From NCBI GenBank assembly GCA_023451915.1, contig JAEXXS010000225.1, positions 1 through 6,617 of the forward strand: a stretch of DNA of 6,617 nucleotides, read 5' to 3'. A model generated the notes under the pieces. The model saw nothing but the letters and a program-made list of their open reading frames with translations, was not told the origin of the DNA and did no database searches. Every line of letters begins with the position of its first letter. The stretch's first letter is position 1. Below, in pieces: positions 1-6,606 of this stretch. This DNA comes from Pseudomonadota bacterium. GTDB taxonomy: Bacteria > Pseudomonadota > Alphaproteobacteria > Rhizobiales > Rhizobiaceae. Position numbers and translations under genes: made by a program.

Positions 1-1
1 C

Positions 2-79
2 GCAGTTTTGTGTGAGTCGTCCATTGTTTACTCGCTGATCGGCATTGTCTCGGCGGGTGAGTCCGCAGCGCTGGAATAG
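2..79 (+). CDS. 3' end of an upstream gene (partial, unidentified)
   Basis: Reading from base 2, 25 sense codons run open to a TAG stop at 77-79; the other two forward frames close within the first 36 bases. The C-terminus reads ...SLIGIVSAGESAALE, and about two thirds of the codons end in G or C, like the genes downstream. The stop lies 2 bases before the ATG of the MFS gene, a spacing typical of translationally coupled operon partners. The only weak ribosome binding site for the MFS gene (GGAA, 73-76) lies within the last codons of this frame. The fragment is too short to assign a family. A frame of this length can also be open by chance, so the call rests mainly on its position and codon use. 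Confidence 0.5.
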   Translation, partial: AVLCESSIVYSLIGIVSAGESAALE

Positions 80-81
80 CC

Positions 82-1515
82 ATGAGTGTCAGCCTCGAGA
101 GCCAGAGTTCAACCGCCGAAGCCGCAGCTTCGGAGGGGAAGAGCAATTTTCGCATCATCGCATTGATTGTCGCGAGCGCCATGCTGATGGAACAGCTCGA
201 TGCGACGATTTTGGCCACGGCACTGCCGACCATGGCGCGCGATTTCAATGTCGGCGCGCCTTCCATGAGCGTTGCGCTGACGTCCTATCTGCTGAGCCTT
301 GCGATTTTCATCCCGGCCAGCGGCAAGATCGCCGATCGCTTCGGCACGCGCACCGTTTTCCGCTTCGCCATTGCAATCTTCATTTTAGGCTCCGTGCTTT
401 GCGCACAGGCGCCAAACCTGCCTTGCCTCGTCGCGGCGCGACTGCTGCAGGGCGCAGGCGGCGCGATGATGCTGCCCGTCGGTCGTCTGGTGCTGATCCG
501 CTCCGTCGAGCGCAAGGACCTCATTGCCGCCATGTCGTGGATGCTGGTGCCAGCGCTGATGGGGCCTATCCTCGGGCCGCCGCTTGGCGGTCTGTTCGTG
601 ACATTTCTGGATTGGCGCTGGATTTTTTACATCAATGTTCCCATCGGCATTCTGGGTATGATTTTCGTATCGCTTTATATCGGTGAATATAAAAGCGAAA
701 CGCGTGAACCGTTCGATTTCGTGGGCCTGATCCTGTCGGGTATTGCGCTTGGTGCGCTGCTGTTCAGTCTGGAAACGGCGAGCAATTCCGAGGGCGGAAA
801 TTTTGCGCTGAAACTCTTTGTCGTCGGGGTTGTTTTCGGGGTCGCCACGATCATCCATTCGCGCCGCCATCCCGCGCCGATGCTCGATTTCTCTTTGTTG
901 CGGATTGAAAGCTTCGGAACCTCGATGATTGCGGGGTCGATCACCCGCATCACGCAGGGCGCGCATCCCTTCCTGCTGCCGCTGATGCTTCAGATCGGCT
1001 TCGGCCTGTCGGCCGTGGCGGCGGGCAATATGGTGCTTGCCACCGCGCTCGGCGCACTAGCCATGAAAGCATTTGCGCCACGCATCATCCGGCGATTTGG
1101 TTTTCGGACGGCGCTCGTGGTCAACGGCATATTTTCGGCGAGCAGCTATGCAATCTGCGCCTTTTTTACACCGGAATGGCCGCACTGGCTGATTTTCACC
1201 GTGCTGGCCATGTCAGGCTTTTCCATGTCGTTCCAGTTCACCGCCTATAATACGGTGGCTTATGACCGGGTGGATGCAAAGCGGATGAGCTCGGCCAACA
1301 GCTTTTATTCGACTTTCCAGCAGTTGATGCTGTCGGTCGGGGTTTGTGTGGCTGCGCTCGTTCTGCATGCATCCATGAACTTGCATGCCCGCGACGTGCC
1401 CGTCATGTCCGATTTTTCGACGGCATTTCTCGTCGTGACCGGCATTTCGCTGACGGCGACCTTCTGGAACCTGCGTTTTGCCAAGAATGCTGGCGAGCAG
1501 ATGCGGGGCAAGTAA
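82..1515 (+). CDS. MFS multidrug/metabolite exporter, DHA2 (14-TM) family, MdtD-like
   Basis: This is a 477-residue inner-membrane transporter expected to export drugs or metabolites by proton antiport. About 14 hydrophobic segments can be counted: six before a polar stretch near 201-210, two central ones (about 211-258), and six more to residue 466. Family hallmarks are visible: LDATILATALP at 39-49 in helix 1, motif A GKIADRFGTR at 81-90 between helices 2 and 3, the RLLQGAGGAMMLPVGRL block at 120-136, the antiporter motif C GPILGPPLGG at 161-170 in helix 5, and WRWIFYINVPIG at 178-189. The GGAMM(L/V)PVGRL block and overall length match my recollection of E. coli MdtD (about 470 aa), so this is probably an MdtD-like member; the substrate cannot be told from sequence. 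The ATG at 82 follows a weak GGAA and sits 2 bases after an upstream stop, suggesting translational coupling. Unlike E. coli mdtD, no RND pump genes adjoin it in view. It ends at a strong terminator and appears intact. Confidence 0.92.
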   Translation: MSVSLESQSSTAEAAASEGKSNFRIIALIVASAMLMEQLDATILATALPTMARDFNVGAPSMSVALTSYLLSLAIFIPASGKIADRFGTRTVFRFAIAIFILGSVLCAQAPNLPCLVAARLLQGAGGAMMLPVGRLVLIRSVERKDLIAAMSWMLVPALMGPILGPPLGGLFVTFLDWRWIFYINVPIGILGMIFVSLYIGEYKSETREPFDFVGLILSGIALGALLFSLETASNSEGGNFALKLFVVGVVFGVATIIHSRRHPAPMLDFSLLRIESFGTSMIAGSITRITQGAHPFLLPLMLQIGFGLSAVAAGNMVLATALGALAMKAFAPRIIRRFGFRTALVVNGIFSASSYAICAFFTPEWPHWLIFTVLAMSGFSMSFQFTAYNTVAYDRVDAKRMSSANSFYSTFQQLMLSVGVCVAALVLHASMNLHARDVPVMSDFSTAFLVVTGISLTATFWNLRFAKNAGEQMRGK

Positions 1516-1523
1516 ACCGCAAC

Positions 1524-1566
1524 AAAAAAGCCTCCCCGCCGCGTGTTCCCGGCAAGGAGGCTTTTG
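1524..1566. terminator. bidirectional rho-independent terminator
   Basis: A perfect 10-base inverted repeat, AAAAGCCTCC (1526-1535) and GGAGGCTTTT (1556-1565), encloses a 20-base loop that contains a further GCCG/CGGC pairing. The right arm ends in four T on the plus strand, and six A (1524-1529) on the left give a six-U tail on the minus-strand transcript. It begins 9 bases after the MFS stop (1513-1515) and lies 30 bases beyond the end of the convergent binding-protein gene. It can therefore end transcription from both sides, more strongly for the minus-strand gene. Confidence 0.9.
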
Positions 1567-1595
1567 TTCAGATATGCTTCTTGTGTCGGGTTCGA

Positions 1596-3188
1596 TTATT
1601 CCTCGAACCAGATTTTTTCCGCGAGACGATAGCCGCTCATGTCGCCGCCGGATGGCGTCGGCGTAAAGCCCTTGATCTTGTCGGTTGCGGCTGCAAGATT
1701 GTCGGCAAAGAGCGGGATAAGCTCGCCGCCTTCATCCACCATGATCACCTGAATGTCGTGATAGATTTTCTTGCGCTTTTCCTCGTCCAGTTCGACACGG
1801 GCTTCGGCAAGCAGCTTGTCGAAGGCTTCGTTCTTCCAGGCGGTTTCGTTCCACGGCGCATCTGATTGCAGGATCATCGACAGCATGGCGTCGGCAGTCG
1901 GGCGAACGGCCCAGTTGGAAGCGACGAAGGGGCGCTTCAGCCAGATTTCATCCCAGTAGCCATCGGACGGCACGCGTTCCACGTCGATGGTGATACCAGC
2001 CTTGGCAGCTGCGGCCTGATAGACCTGCGCCGCGTCGACCGCGCCGGGGAAACCGTTTTCGGAAACGACCAGCGGAATATTGCCGCTATAGCCGGACTTC
2101 TTGAAGTGGAAGGCCGCCTTTTCCGGGTCGTAAGCACGCTGCGGAATGTCCTTGGAATAATACGGGTTCGACGACGAAATCGGGTTGTCGTTGCCGATTG
2201 AGCCGGTGCCGCCGAGAATGCTCTTCTGCAGTTCTTCGCGGTCAATGGCGTATTTCAGCGCCAGACGGACATCATTATTGTCAAACGGCGCCGTATCGAC
2301 CCGCATTGGCAGGCAATACATGGTGTTTTCCGGCGTTTTCAGGATCTGCACGCCGGGACGCGATGAAACGAGGCCTACCGAACGAGCGTCCACGCGATTG
2401 ACGACATGGACCTGCCCGCTCAGCAATGCGGCCATACGGGCGGTCGCGTCGCTCATGGCAATGGTTTCGACGGATTCGACATTGGCGCGATCCGACGCCC
2501 AATAGTTCGGGTTGCGGCGCGTCAGTGCCCGGACGCCCGGCTGGAAATCTTCCAGAATGAAAGCGCCGGTGCCGATACCCTTGTCGAAATCCGCATCGAG
2601 CGGCGTGATACCAAGATGCACGTCTGTCAGCGCTGCCGGGAAGTCGGCATTGCCCTTATCGAGCGTGATTGTCACTTCATAAGGATCGGTCGCCTTCAAT
2701 TCCGTTACAGCGAGCAGGAAGCCCTTGCCCCCGGAATTGCTGTTTTCGCCGCGATGATGGTTCAGCGAATAGATGACGTCCTCGGCCTTCAATTCCTTGC
2801 CGTTGTGGAACTGGATGCCCTTCTTGAGCTTGAAAACCCACTGCGATGCATCAGGTTTGGTCGCCTCCCAGCTTTCGACGAGCGCACCGTAAAGGCGACC
2901 GTCCGGGGTTGGTTCAAGCAGGGTGTTGAAGAGCTGAAAACCCACCGAATACATATAGGCTTCTGGATAATAAGCCGGATCGAGCCGGTCTGAACTCGAC
3001 GCCGTGTCGAGACCCATAATCAGATGGCCGCCCTTGCGCGGGGTGGCGTCTTGCGCGCGCGCCTGACCGGGCATCCAGAAGCTGCCGGTCGCGCCAAGCG
3101 CCAGCGCGCTGCCTGCTCCAAGCAAAAACTGACGGCGATTTGGGGAAAGAGAGTTCGGGTTGTGATCCGACATGGCGGGTACTCGCAT
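1596..3188 (-). CDS. Tat-exported ABC transporter solute-binding protein, family 5 (DppA/OppA-like)
   Basis: This 530-residue periplasmic binding protein belongs to the large SBP_bac_5 group (peptides, nickel, opines, sugars). The N-terminus is a Tat signal: NRRQFLLGAG at 17-26, a hydrophobic stretch to about 38, and a likely cleavage site after A-R-A at 43-45. Family landmarks follow: a L-V-E-S-W block at 103-107, WVFKLKKGIQFHNGKELKAEDVIYS at roughly 117-141 (the family signature), GTGAFILEDFQPG at 206-218, NPNYW at 226-230, and VRLALKYAIDREEL at 307-320. Length is typical and the frame is intact. No permease or ATPase gene adjoins it on either side, so it must use a transporter encoded elsewhere or act as a sensor; the ligand is unknown. 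Two starts are possible, ATG at 3188 and ATG at 3173 (residue 6); neither has a clear Shine-Dalgarno sequence, and both keep the signal peptide. The gene is divergent from the cyclase and ends at the shared terminator. Confidence 0.9.
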   Translation of the reverse strand: MRVPAMSDHNPNSLSPNRRQFLLGAGSALALGATGSFWMPGQARAQDATPRKGGHLIMGLDTASSSDRLDPAYYPEAYMYSVGFQLFNTLLEPTPDGRLYGALVESWEATKPDASQWVFKLKKGIQFHNGKELKAEDVIYSLNHHRGENSNSGGKGFLLAVTELKATDPYEVTITLDKGNADFPAALTDVHLGITPLDADFDKGIGTGAFILEDFQPGVRALTRRNPNYWASDRANVESVETIAMSDATARMAALLSGQVHVVNRVDARSVGLVSSRPGVQILKTPENTMYCLPMRVDTAPFDNNDVRLALKYAIDREELQKSILGGTGSIGNDNPISSSNPYYSKDIPQRAYDPEKAAFHFKKSGYSGNIPLVVSENGFPGAVDAAQVYQAAAAKAGITIDVERVPSDGYWDEIWLKRPFVASNWAVRPTADAMLSMILQSDAPWNETAWKNEAFDKLLAEARVELDEEKRKKIYHDIQVIMVDEGGELIPLFADNLAAATDKIKGFTPTPSGGDMSGYRLAEKIWFEE

Positions 3189-3671
3189 TTTTATGAATTG
3201 GGCCTGTGAGGCAGGCGTACTCTTGGGTTCCGTTCTATCGGGACCGCCGACTGTGTTCGTGGTAATTTTTTCTAATTTCTACGCAATTTCTGTAATAATT
3301 TTCAGTAGCCGTCATCATAATCCTGCGTGAGGCGTTTTGTTGAAGCCGAAGATCGAAGCTTTTCTAATCTATTGAAAAGATGGGCAGAAAAACATTTGAG
3401 AACGCCAGCCAGCGCAGGCGGGGATCGGGCGCTCAAGTAAAAAAATCTGACCAGTCCGGCAAGGAAAGTAAGAATTTGATCTTAACTTAAATAAGTAAGT
3501 ATCGATTCTTTGACATTCTGCCGCTAAACTCCCTTCCCAATATGGGCGCGAGCACGTGCCGAACACCGCGAATGACGGGTTTCGGTAGAATGCGTGTGCG
3601 ACAATAAAGAGTTAGAGCGCCGATCCGGCACTGTCGGGTCGAAAGCGCTTTACAGGGGTGCGGAGCTAATC
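3189..3671. other. long intergenic region between divergent genes
   Basis: This stretch of about 480 bases separates the 5' ends of the binding-protein gene and the cyclase gene, so it should hold both promoters. No convincing gene is seen in it. Part is AT-rich (about 3260-3305 and 3470-3510), unlike the flanking genes. Small inverted repeats are visible: GCCTG/CAGGC (3202-3206 and 3212-3216) in the presumed leader of the binding-protein gene; CTTTTC/GAAAAG (3359-3364 and 3374-3379); and an AT-rich dyad centred near 3490, ACTT/AAGT inside CTTAACTTAAATAAGTAAG. A perfect TTGACA at 3510-3515 has no -10 box at the usual spacing. The bases 3594-3671 can be read in frame with the cyclase from a GTG, but they use codons rare here (TTA, CGA, AGG, CTA) and look untranslated. 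Confidence 0.6.
3662..3665 (+). promoter_or_regulatory. ribosome binding site supporting a TTG start
   Basis: GGAG lies 6 bases before TTG at 3672, within GGGGTGCGGAG. It favours that TTG over the upstream in-frame GTG at 3594, which has no comparable purine-rich site before it. No in-frame ATG is available: the frame is closed by a TGA at 3573-3575. Confidence 0.6.
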
Positions 3672-4817
3672 TTGGAACTAGACCAGAACACGCTATTTTT
3701 CGCGGCGGGCTTATGTTCGCTTGCGGTGGCGCTGACGATTTTGAGCGTCTGGTATCAGAACCGGATGGACAGATTTCTGCTCTGGGGTTGCCTCGGCATG
3801 ATCCTGCTCGGCGCGGGCGCTGTGCTCAATTATTCCGGTCTTCTGGCGCTGGTTCCGTCACTGGTGATTGCTTTAAGCGTCATGACGGTGGGTTTCGTTT
3901 TGCTGTTTGTCGGTGCACGGCAGATATCCAGCCATCCGGTGAACAGGAAACAGCTCGTCGCGTTTTCGATCATAGCGATTGCCGCTATTCTGGCTCCGAT
4001 TATCCTGGGCGTTGCCGGTATCGGCATCGCCCTCTTTAATTTTATTGCGGCATTTCTGCTGTTCATTACGGCAAGGGAATATGTCTCAGTCTATGAGGAA
4101 GCGCCGGTTCCTGTGGTCGGGATGATGACGCTCTATCTGCTGACCGCCATATCGTTTTTACTCTGCGGTTCCGTCATTGTTTTTGGGCGGCAATGGACGA
4201 TGACCAGCCTGCCAAGCAATCTGGCTGAAGATTTCAACGCCATCATGGCGATCATCGGTATTACGGGGATTGGGGCGCTGTCGCTGACCTTTACGCAGTC
4301 GCGTGTGACCCGCCGCCATGCGAACGAGGCGCGCACGGACAGCTTGACGGGATTGCTCAATCGCCGGGCGCTTTACGACAGTCTGGCTGTCGACGGGATG
4401 CGCATCGGCGATTCCGTTATTGTGTTCGATCTGGATGCCTTCAAGTCGATCAATGATAGCCACGGTCATACGGTCGGAGATCGGGTATTGCTCGAATTTG
4501 CAGCCATTATTCGGTCCCATGCGGGGCAGGGGGCGCTTATTGCCCGCATCGGCGGCGAGGAATTCGTGCTTATTCTGCGACAGATGTCCAACGTGAATGT
4601 TCTCGCGCTCGCCGACAAAATACGCAAGGCTTTTGCAGCAGCCTCGTTCGACACGATGCAAGCGCCATTCAGCACGACCACCAGCGCCGGTATCGCCTTT
4701 CTCACGGCGGCAGATGCCGGGTTTGAGACGGTTTTTCATCGCGCCGATGCAGCACTTTATCGCGCCAAGGATCTGGGGCGTAACCGTATCTGTACGGAAT
4801 TGCAGATCGTGGCCTGA
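3672..4817 (+). CDS. membrane-bound GGDEF diguanylate cyclase
   Basis: This inner-membrane enzyme is predicted to join two GTP into cyclic di-GMP, the second messenger that sets motility, adhesion and biofilm behaviour. From the TTG start it has 381 residues. Residues about 7-207 hold six or seven hydrophobic segments forming a membrane sensor domain of no type I recognise. A short linker leads to a complete C-terminal GGDEF domain (about 222-375): DSLTGLLNRR (223-232), the metal- and GTP-binding FDLDAFKSIND (252-262), the catalytic GGEEF (294-298), and YRAKDLGRNRI near the end. The RxxD inhibitory site, expected just before GGEEF, is replaced by GQGA (285-288), so classical product inhibition is probably lost. 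No EAL or HD-GYP domain is present. The TTG is preferred because GGAG precedes it by 6 bases and the protein then begins just before helix 1; a GTG at 3594 would add 26 residues. It is divergent from the binding-protein gene, and the GST gene follows 113 bases downstream on the same strand. Confidence 0.9.
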   Translation: MELDQNTLFFAAGLCSLAVALTILSVWYQNRMDRFLLWGCLGMILLGAGAVLNYSGLLALVPSLVIALSVMTVGFVLLFVGARQISSHPVNRKQLVAFSIIAIAAILAPIILGVAGIGIALFNFIAAFLLFITAREYVSVYEEAPVPVVGMMTLYLLTAISFLLCGSVIVFGRQWTMTSLPSNLAEDFNAIMAIIGITGIGALSLTFTQSRVTRRHANEARTDSLTGLLNRRALYDSLAVDGMRIGDSVIVFDLDAFKSINDSHGHTVGDRVLLEFAAIIRSHAGQGALIARIGGEEFVLILRQMSNVNVLALADKIRKAFAAASFDTMQAPFSTTTSAGIAFLTAADAGFETVFHRADAALYRAKDLGRNRICTELQIVA

Positions 4818-4822
4818 TTGTT

Positions 4823-4839
4823 CCTTCCAAAATGGAAGG
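4823..4839. repeat. 17-base palindrome between cyclase and GST genes
   Basis: CCTTCCA (4823-4829) and TGGAAGG (4833-4839) form a perfect 7-base dyad around AAA. It begins 5 bases after the cyclase stop and 108 bases before the GST start. No T run follows on either strand, so it is a poor intrinsic terminator. A three-base loop is tight for RNA, and an operator for a dimeric regulator is an alternative reading. The role is not established. Confidence 0.5.
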
Positions 4840-4917
4840 GATTAGCGTTACTTACCGTGGGTCATCAGCGGGCGTTTTCTTCGACACTATACGCTTCCCG
4901 CACTTCACGAGATCATC

Positions 4918-4922
4918 AAGGA
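4918..4922 (+). promoter_or_regulatory. ribosome binding site fixing the GST start
   Basis: AAGGA lies 8 bases before ATG at 4931. An in-frame ATG at 4832 would lengthen the protein by 33 residues, but it sits inside the palindrome, has no Shine-Dalgarno sequence, and adds a segment unlike the family's N-terminus. The 4931 start is therefore preferred. Confidence 0.8.
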
Positions 4923-4930
4923 TAGACGCC

Positions 4931-5899
4931 ATGCTGGTAGATGGAAAATGGACGGAAGACTGGCAGCCGGTCCAGGCCAAGGACGAAAAAGGCGGCTTCG
5001 TGCGCCAGATTTCCGGCTTTCGCAACTGGGTCACCCCGGACGGTAGCGCGGGACCGACCGGCGAAGCGGGTTTCAAGGCGGAAGCCGACCGCTACCATCT
5101 CTATGTCGCCTATATCTGCCCCTGGGCCTCGCGCACACTGATCGCGCGCAAGCTGAAAGGGCTGGACAAGCTCATTTCGATGTCGGTCGTCGAGCCGGCG
5201 CTGACCGATCAGGGCTGGCGCTTTGGCGACTATCCGGGGTCCAACCGCGATAGTCTCAATGGCGCAACCTATATGCACGAACTTTATACGAAGGCCGATC
5301 CCCATTTCACGGGACGCGCTACCGTGCCGGTGCTTTGGGACAAGCAGACGAAAACCATCGTCAACAATGAATCCGCCGACATTGTGCGCATGTTCAATAC
5401 CGGTTTTGGCGATCTCGCCAATAACGATATCGACCTTTACCCAGAGGCGTTGCGCGCCGACATCGATGCGCTGAACGAGCATATCTATCCAAGCCTGAAT
5501 AATGGCGTCTATCGCGCGGGCTTCGCCACCACGCAGATTGCCTATGACGAAGCTTTCCGTGATGTGTTCCGCACACTTGATGAATTGGAAGCAAGGCTTT
5601 CGGGCGAGGGGCCGTTCCTGTTCGGTGAACAGTTCACCGAAACGGATATCCGTCTCTTTGTAACTCTGGTGCGCTTCGACGCGGCCTATCATGGCCTCTT
5701 CAAGTGCAATCTGCGTCGACTGGTTGATTACGCGGCGCTCAGTGCCTGGCTGACGCGGGTTCTAGATATTCCCGGCATCCGCGAAACGGTCAATATTGAT
5801 CATATCAAGCGCGGCTATTATTCGATCAAGGCGCTGAACCCCACAGGTGTCGTGCCGCTTGGCCCTGATCTGCCTGGACTGGCCCCGGTTCATGTTTGA
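4931..5899 (+). CDS. yqjG: glutathionyl-hydroquinone reductase (Xi-class glutathione transferase, YqjG/ECM4 family)
   Basis: This cytoplasmic enzyme of 322 residues is close to E. coli YqjG (about 328). The family removes glutathione from glutathionyl-hydroquinones by a cysteine thiol-transfer reaction, restoring hydroquinones and helping against quinone and chloroaromatic stress. The catalytic motif YICPWASRT spans 61-69 with Cys63 as nucleophile, and Trp96 lies in DQGWRF. VPVLWD (132-137) and NNESADIVRM (145-154), which bind glutathione in thioredoxin-fold GSTs, follow. The helical C-terminal domain starts near 165. Tyr194, Tyr253 and Tyr296 or 297 sit where, from memory, YqjG has its three active-site tyrosines. 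The N-terminal stretch before the thioredoxin fold (GRNWVTPDGSAG-like, about 29-41) is also typical of the class. The gene is in the same direction as the cyclase, 113 bases downstream, with its own strong ribosome binding site; it may have its own promoter or be read through. It is convergent with the TetR gene. The frame is intact. Confidence 0.92.
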   Translation: MLVDGKWTEDWQPVQAKDEKGGFVRQISGFRNWVTPDGSAGPTGEAGFKAEADRYHLYVAYICPWASRTLIARKLKGLDKLISMSVVEPALTDQGWRFGDYPGSNRDSLNGATYMHELYTKADPHFTGRATVPVLWDKQTKTIVNNESADIVRMFNTGFGDLANNDIDLYPEALRADIDALNEHIYPSLNNGVYRAGFATTQIAYDEAFRDVFRTLDELEARLSGEGPFLFGEQFTETDIRLFVTLVRFDAAYHGLFKCNLRRLVDYAALSAWLTRVLDIPGIRETVNIDHIKRGYYSIKALNPTGVVPLGPDLPGLAPVHV

Positions 5900-5900
5900 A

Positions 5901-5930
5901 TGTGGTCGGACCCGCTTCCGGTCCGTCACA
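5901..5930. terminator. hairpin between convergent GST and TetR genes (possible terminator)
   Basis: TGTG (5901-5904) and CGGACC (5907-5912) pair with GGTCCG (5920-5925) and CACA (5927-5930) around the loop CGCTTCC, giving ten base pairs interrupted by a small bulge. It starts 1 base after the GST stop and overlaps the TetR stop codon (5926-5928). No T run follows on either strand, so it is at best a weak or factor-assisted terminator, or an end-protecting hairpin. It is the only candidate in the 26-base gap between the genes. Confidence 0.5.
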
Positions 5931-6597
5931 TGAACAGGAGATCGACTTGCGCCTCGAACATCGTGGCGGTGTCGATCTGGTTGTCCTGCCCAAGAAGGCC
6001 GTTATGGACGATGCCCATCCAGACGGGTGCGGTCAGCAGATGCGGATAGGTTTTCAGGATCGCGTCCTTTAGCTCCCCGCGTTCGGCGGCGACGTCGATC
6101 AACCATCGTATCCGGTCCAGGAAAGGCTCGTAGACTTCGGTGCGATAAACTTCCGTGAGATAAGGAAAGGCATGGCCCTCGGCGAGCACAAGCCGCGCGA
6201 CGGTCGCTCGTCCCTTATCCTCAATGGTCCGCATCACCGGGATCATCGTCCGTTTGCAATAGTCGGAAACGCGTTCATCCGCCCTGATTGGAAAGTTTTC
6301 AATCTCACCGAGCGGGTTGGTCACGATATCACGCACAATGCCCGCGAAGAGATCTTCCTTGGTGTCGAAATAGCGATAGGCCGTGCCCTTGGCGAGGCTC
6401 GCACGCTCGGCGATGCCCGCCATGGTCGCATTGGCGTAGCCCTTGTCGAGAAACTCCCGCATGGCGGATCGGATGATCTGTTTGCGGGTGCGCGCCGTCT
6501 TCTCAGGGCTGGGGCCGCGCGTTCTGGGAATTCCGGTTCCTGTGCGAGGCTGAGCCTTCTGCGCTTGAACGCGATTGGTCTTCGGATTGCTGACCAT
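5926..6597 (-). CDS. TetR/AcrR-family transcriptional regulator
   Basis: This 223-residue protein is a probable dimeric repressor released by a small ligand. A long basic N-terminal tail (about 1-33, rich in Lys, Arg, Gln, Pro) precedes the TetR helix-turn-helix, about residues 36-83. Recognisable are TRKQIIRSAMREFLDKGY, then the turn ATMAGIAERASLAKGTAYRYF with the family's Y-R-Y-F at 74-77, and the closing TKEDLF. The rest (about 90-223) is an all-helical ligand-binding and dimer domain, including RLVLAEGHAFPYL, a form common among AcrR-like efflux regulators. Start: two ATGs lie 9 bases apart (6606 and 6597). GAGAGG (6607-6612) touches the first but stands 9 bases before the second, so 6597 is preferred. 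The gene points toward the GST gene and is not its operon partner; a divergent target gene may lie beyond the window edge, as is common for this family. Ligand and target cannot be told. Confidence 0.9.
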   Translation of the reverse strand: MVSNPKTNRVQAQKAQPRTGTGIPRTRGPSPEKTARTRKQIIRSAMREFLDKGYANATMAGIAERASLAKGTAYRYFDTKEDLFAGIVRDIVTNPLGEIENFPIRADERVSDYCKRTMIPVMRTIEDKGRATVARLVLAEGHAFPYLTEVYRTEVYEPFLDRIRWLIDVAAERGELKDAILKTYPHLLTAPVWMGIVHNGLLGQDNQIDTATMFEAQVDLLFM

Positions 6598-6606
6598 GGC
6601 TGTCAT

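Noticed and set aside
385..966. A 193-codon minus-strand frame opposite the MFS gene, and similar frames opposite the cyclase (4158-4739)
   Set aside because: The translations are rich in Arg, His and Gln with no family features, as expected for antisense frames of GC-rich genes.
1344..1865. A plus-strand frame running from the MFS gene through the terminator into the binding-protein gene
   Set aside because: It crosses a strong bidirectional terminator and overlaps two real genes out of frame.
2406..2993. A 195-codon plus-strand frame inside the binding-protein gene
   Set aside because: It lies opposite a well-supported family 5 binding protein and has no recognisable domain, so it is a shadow frame.
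3510..3515. Perfect TTGACA as a -35 box for the cyclase gene
   Set aside because: No reasonable -10 box is found 16-18 bases downstream (the bases there are C-rich), so a promoter is not called.
3369..3566. A 65-codon minus-strand frame in the long intergenic gap
   Set aside because: It starts with GTG, has no clear ribosome binding site, uses mixed codons and resembles no known small protein. It is probably chance, although a small protein cannot be excluded.
4916..5692. A 258-codon open frame on the minus strand opposite the GST gene
   Set aside because: It is antisense to a gene with clear catalytic motifs and is a by-product of the coding strand's codon bias. The translation resembles no protein family and has no supported start.
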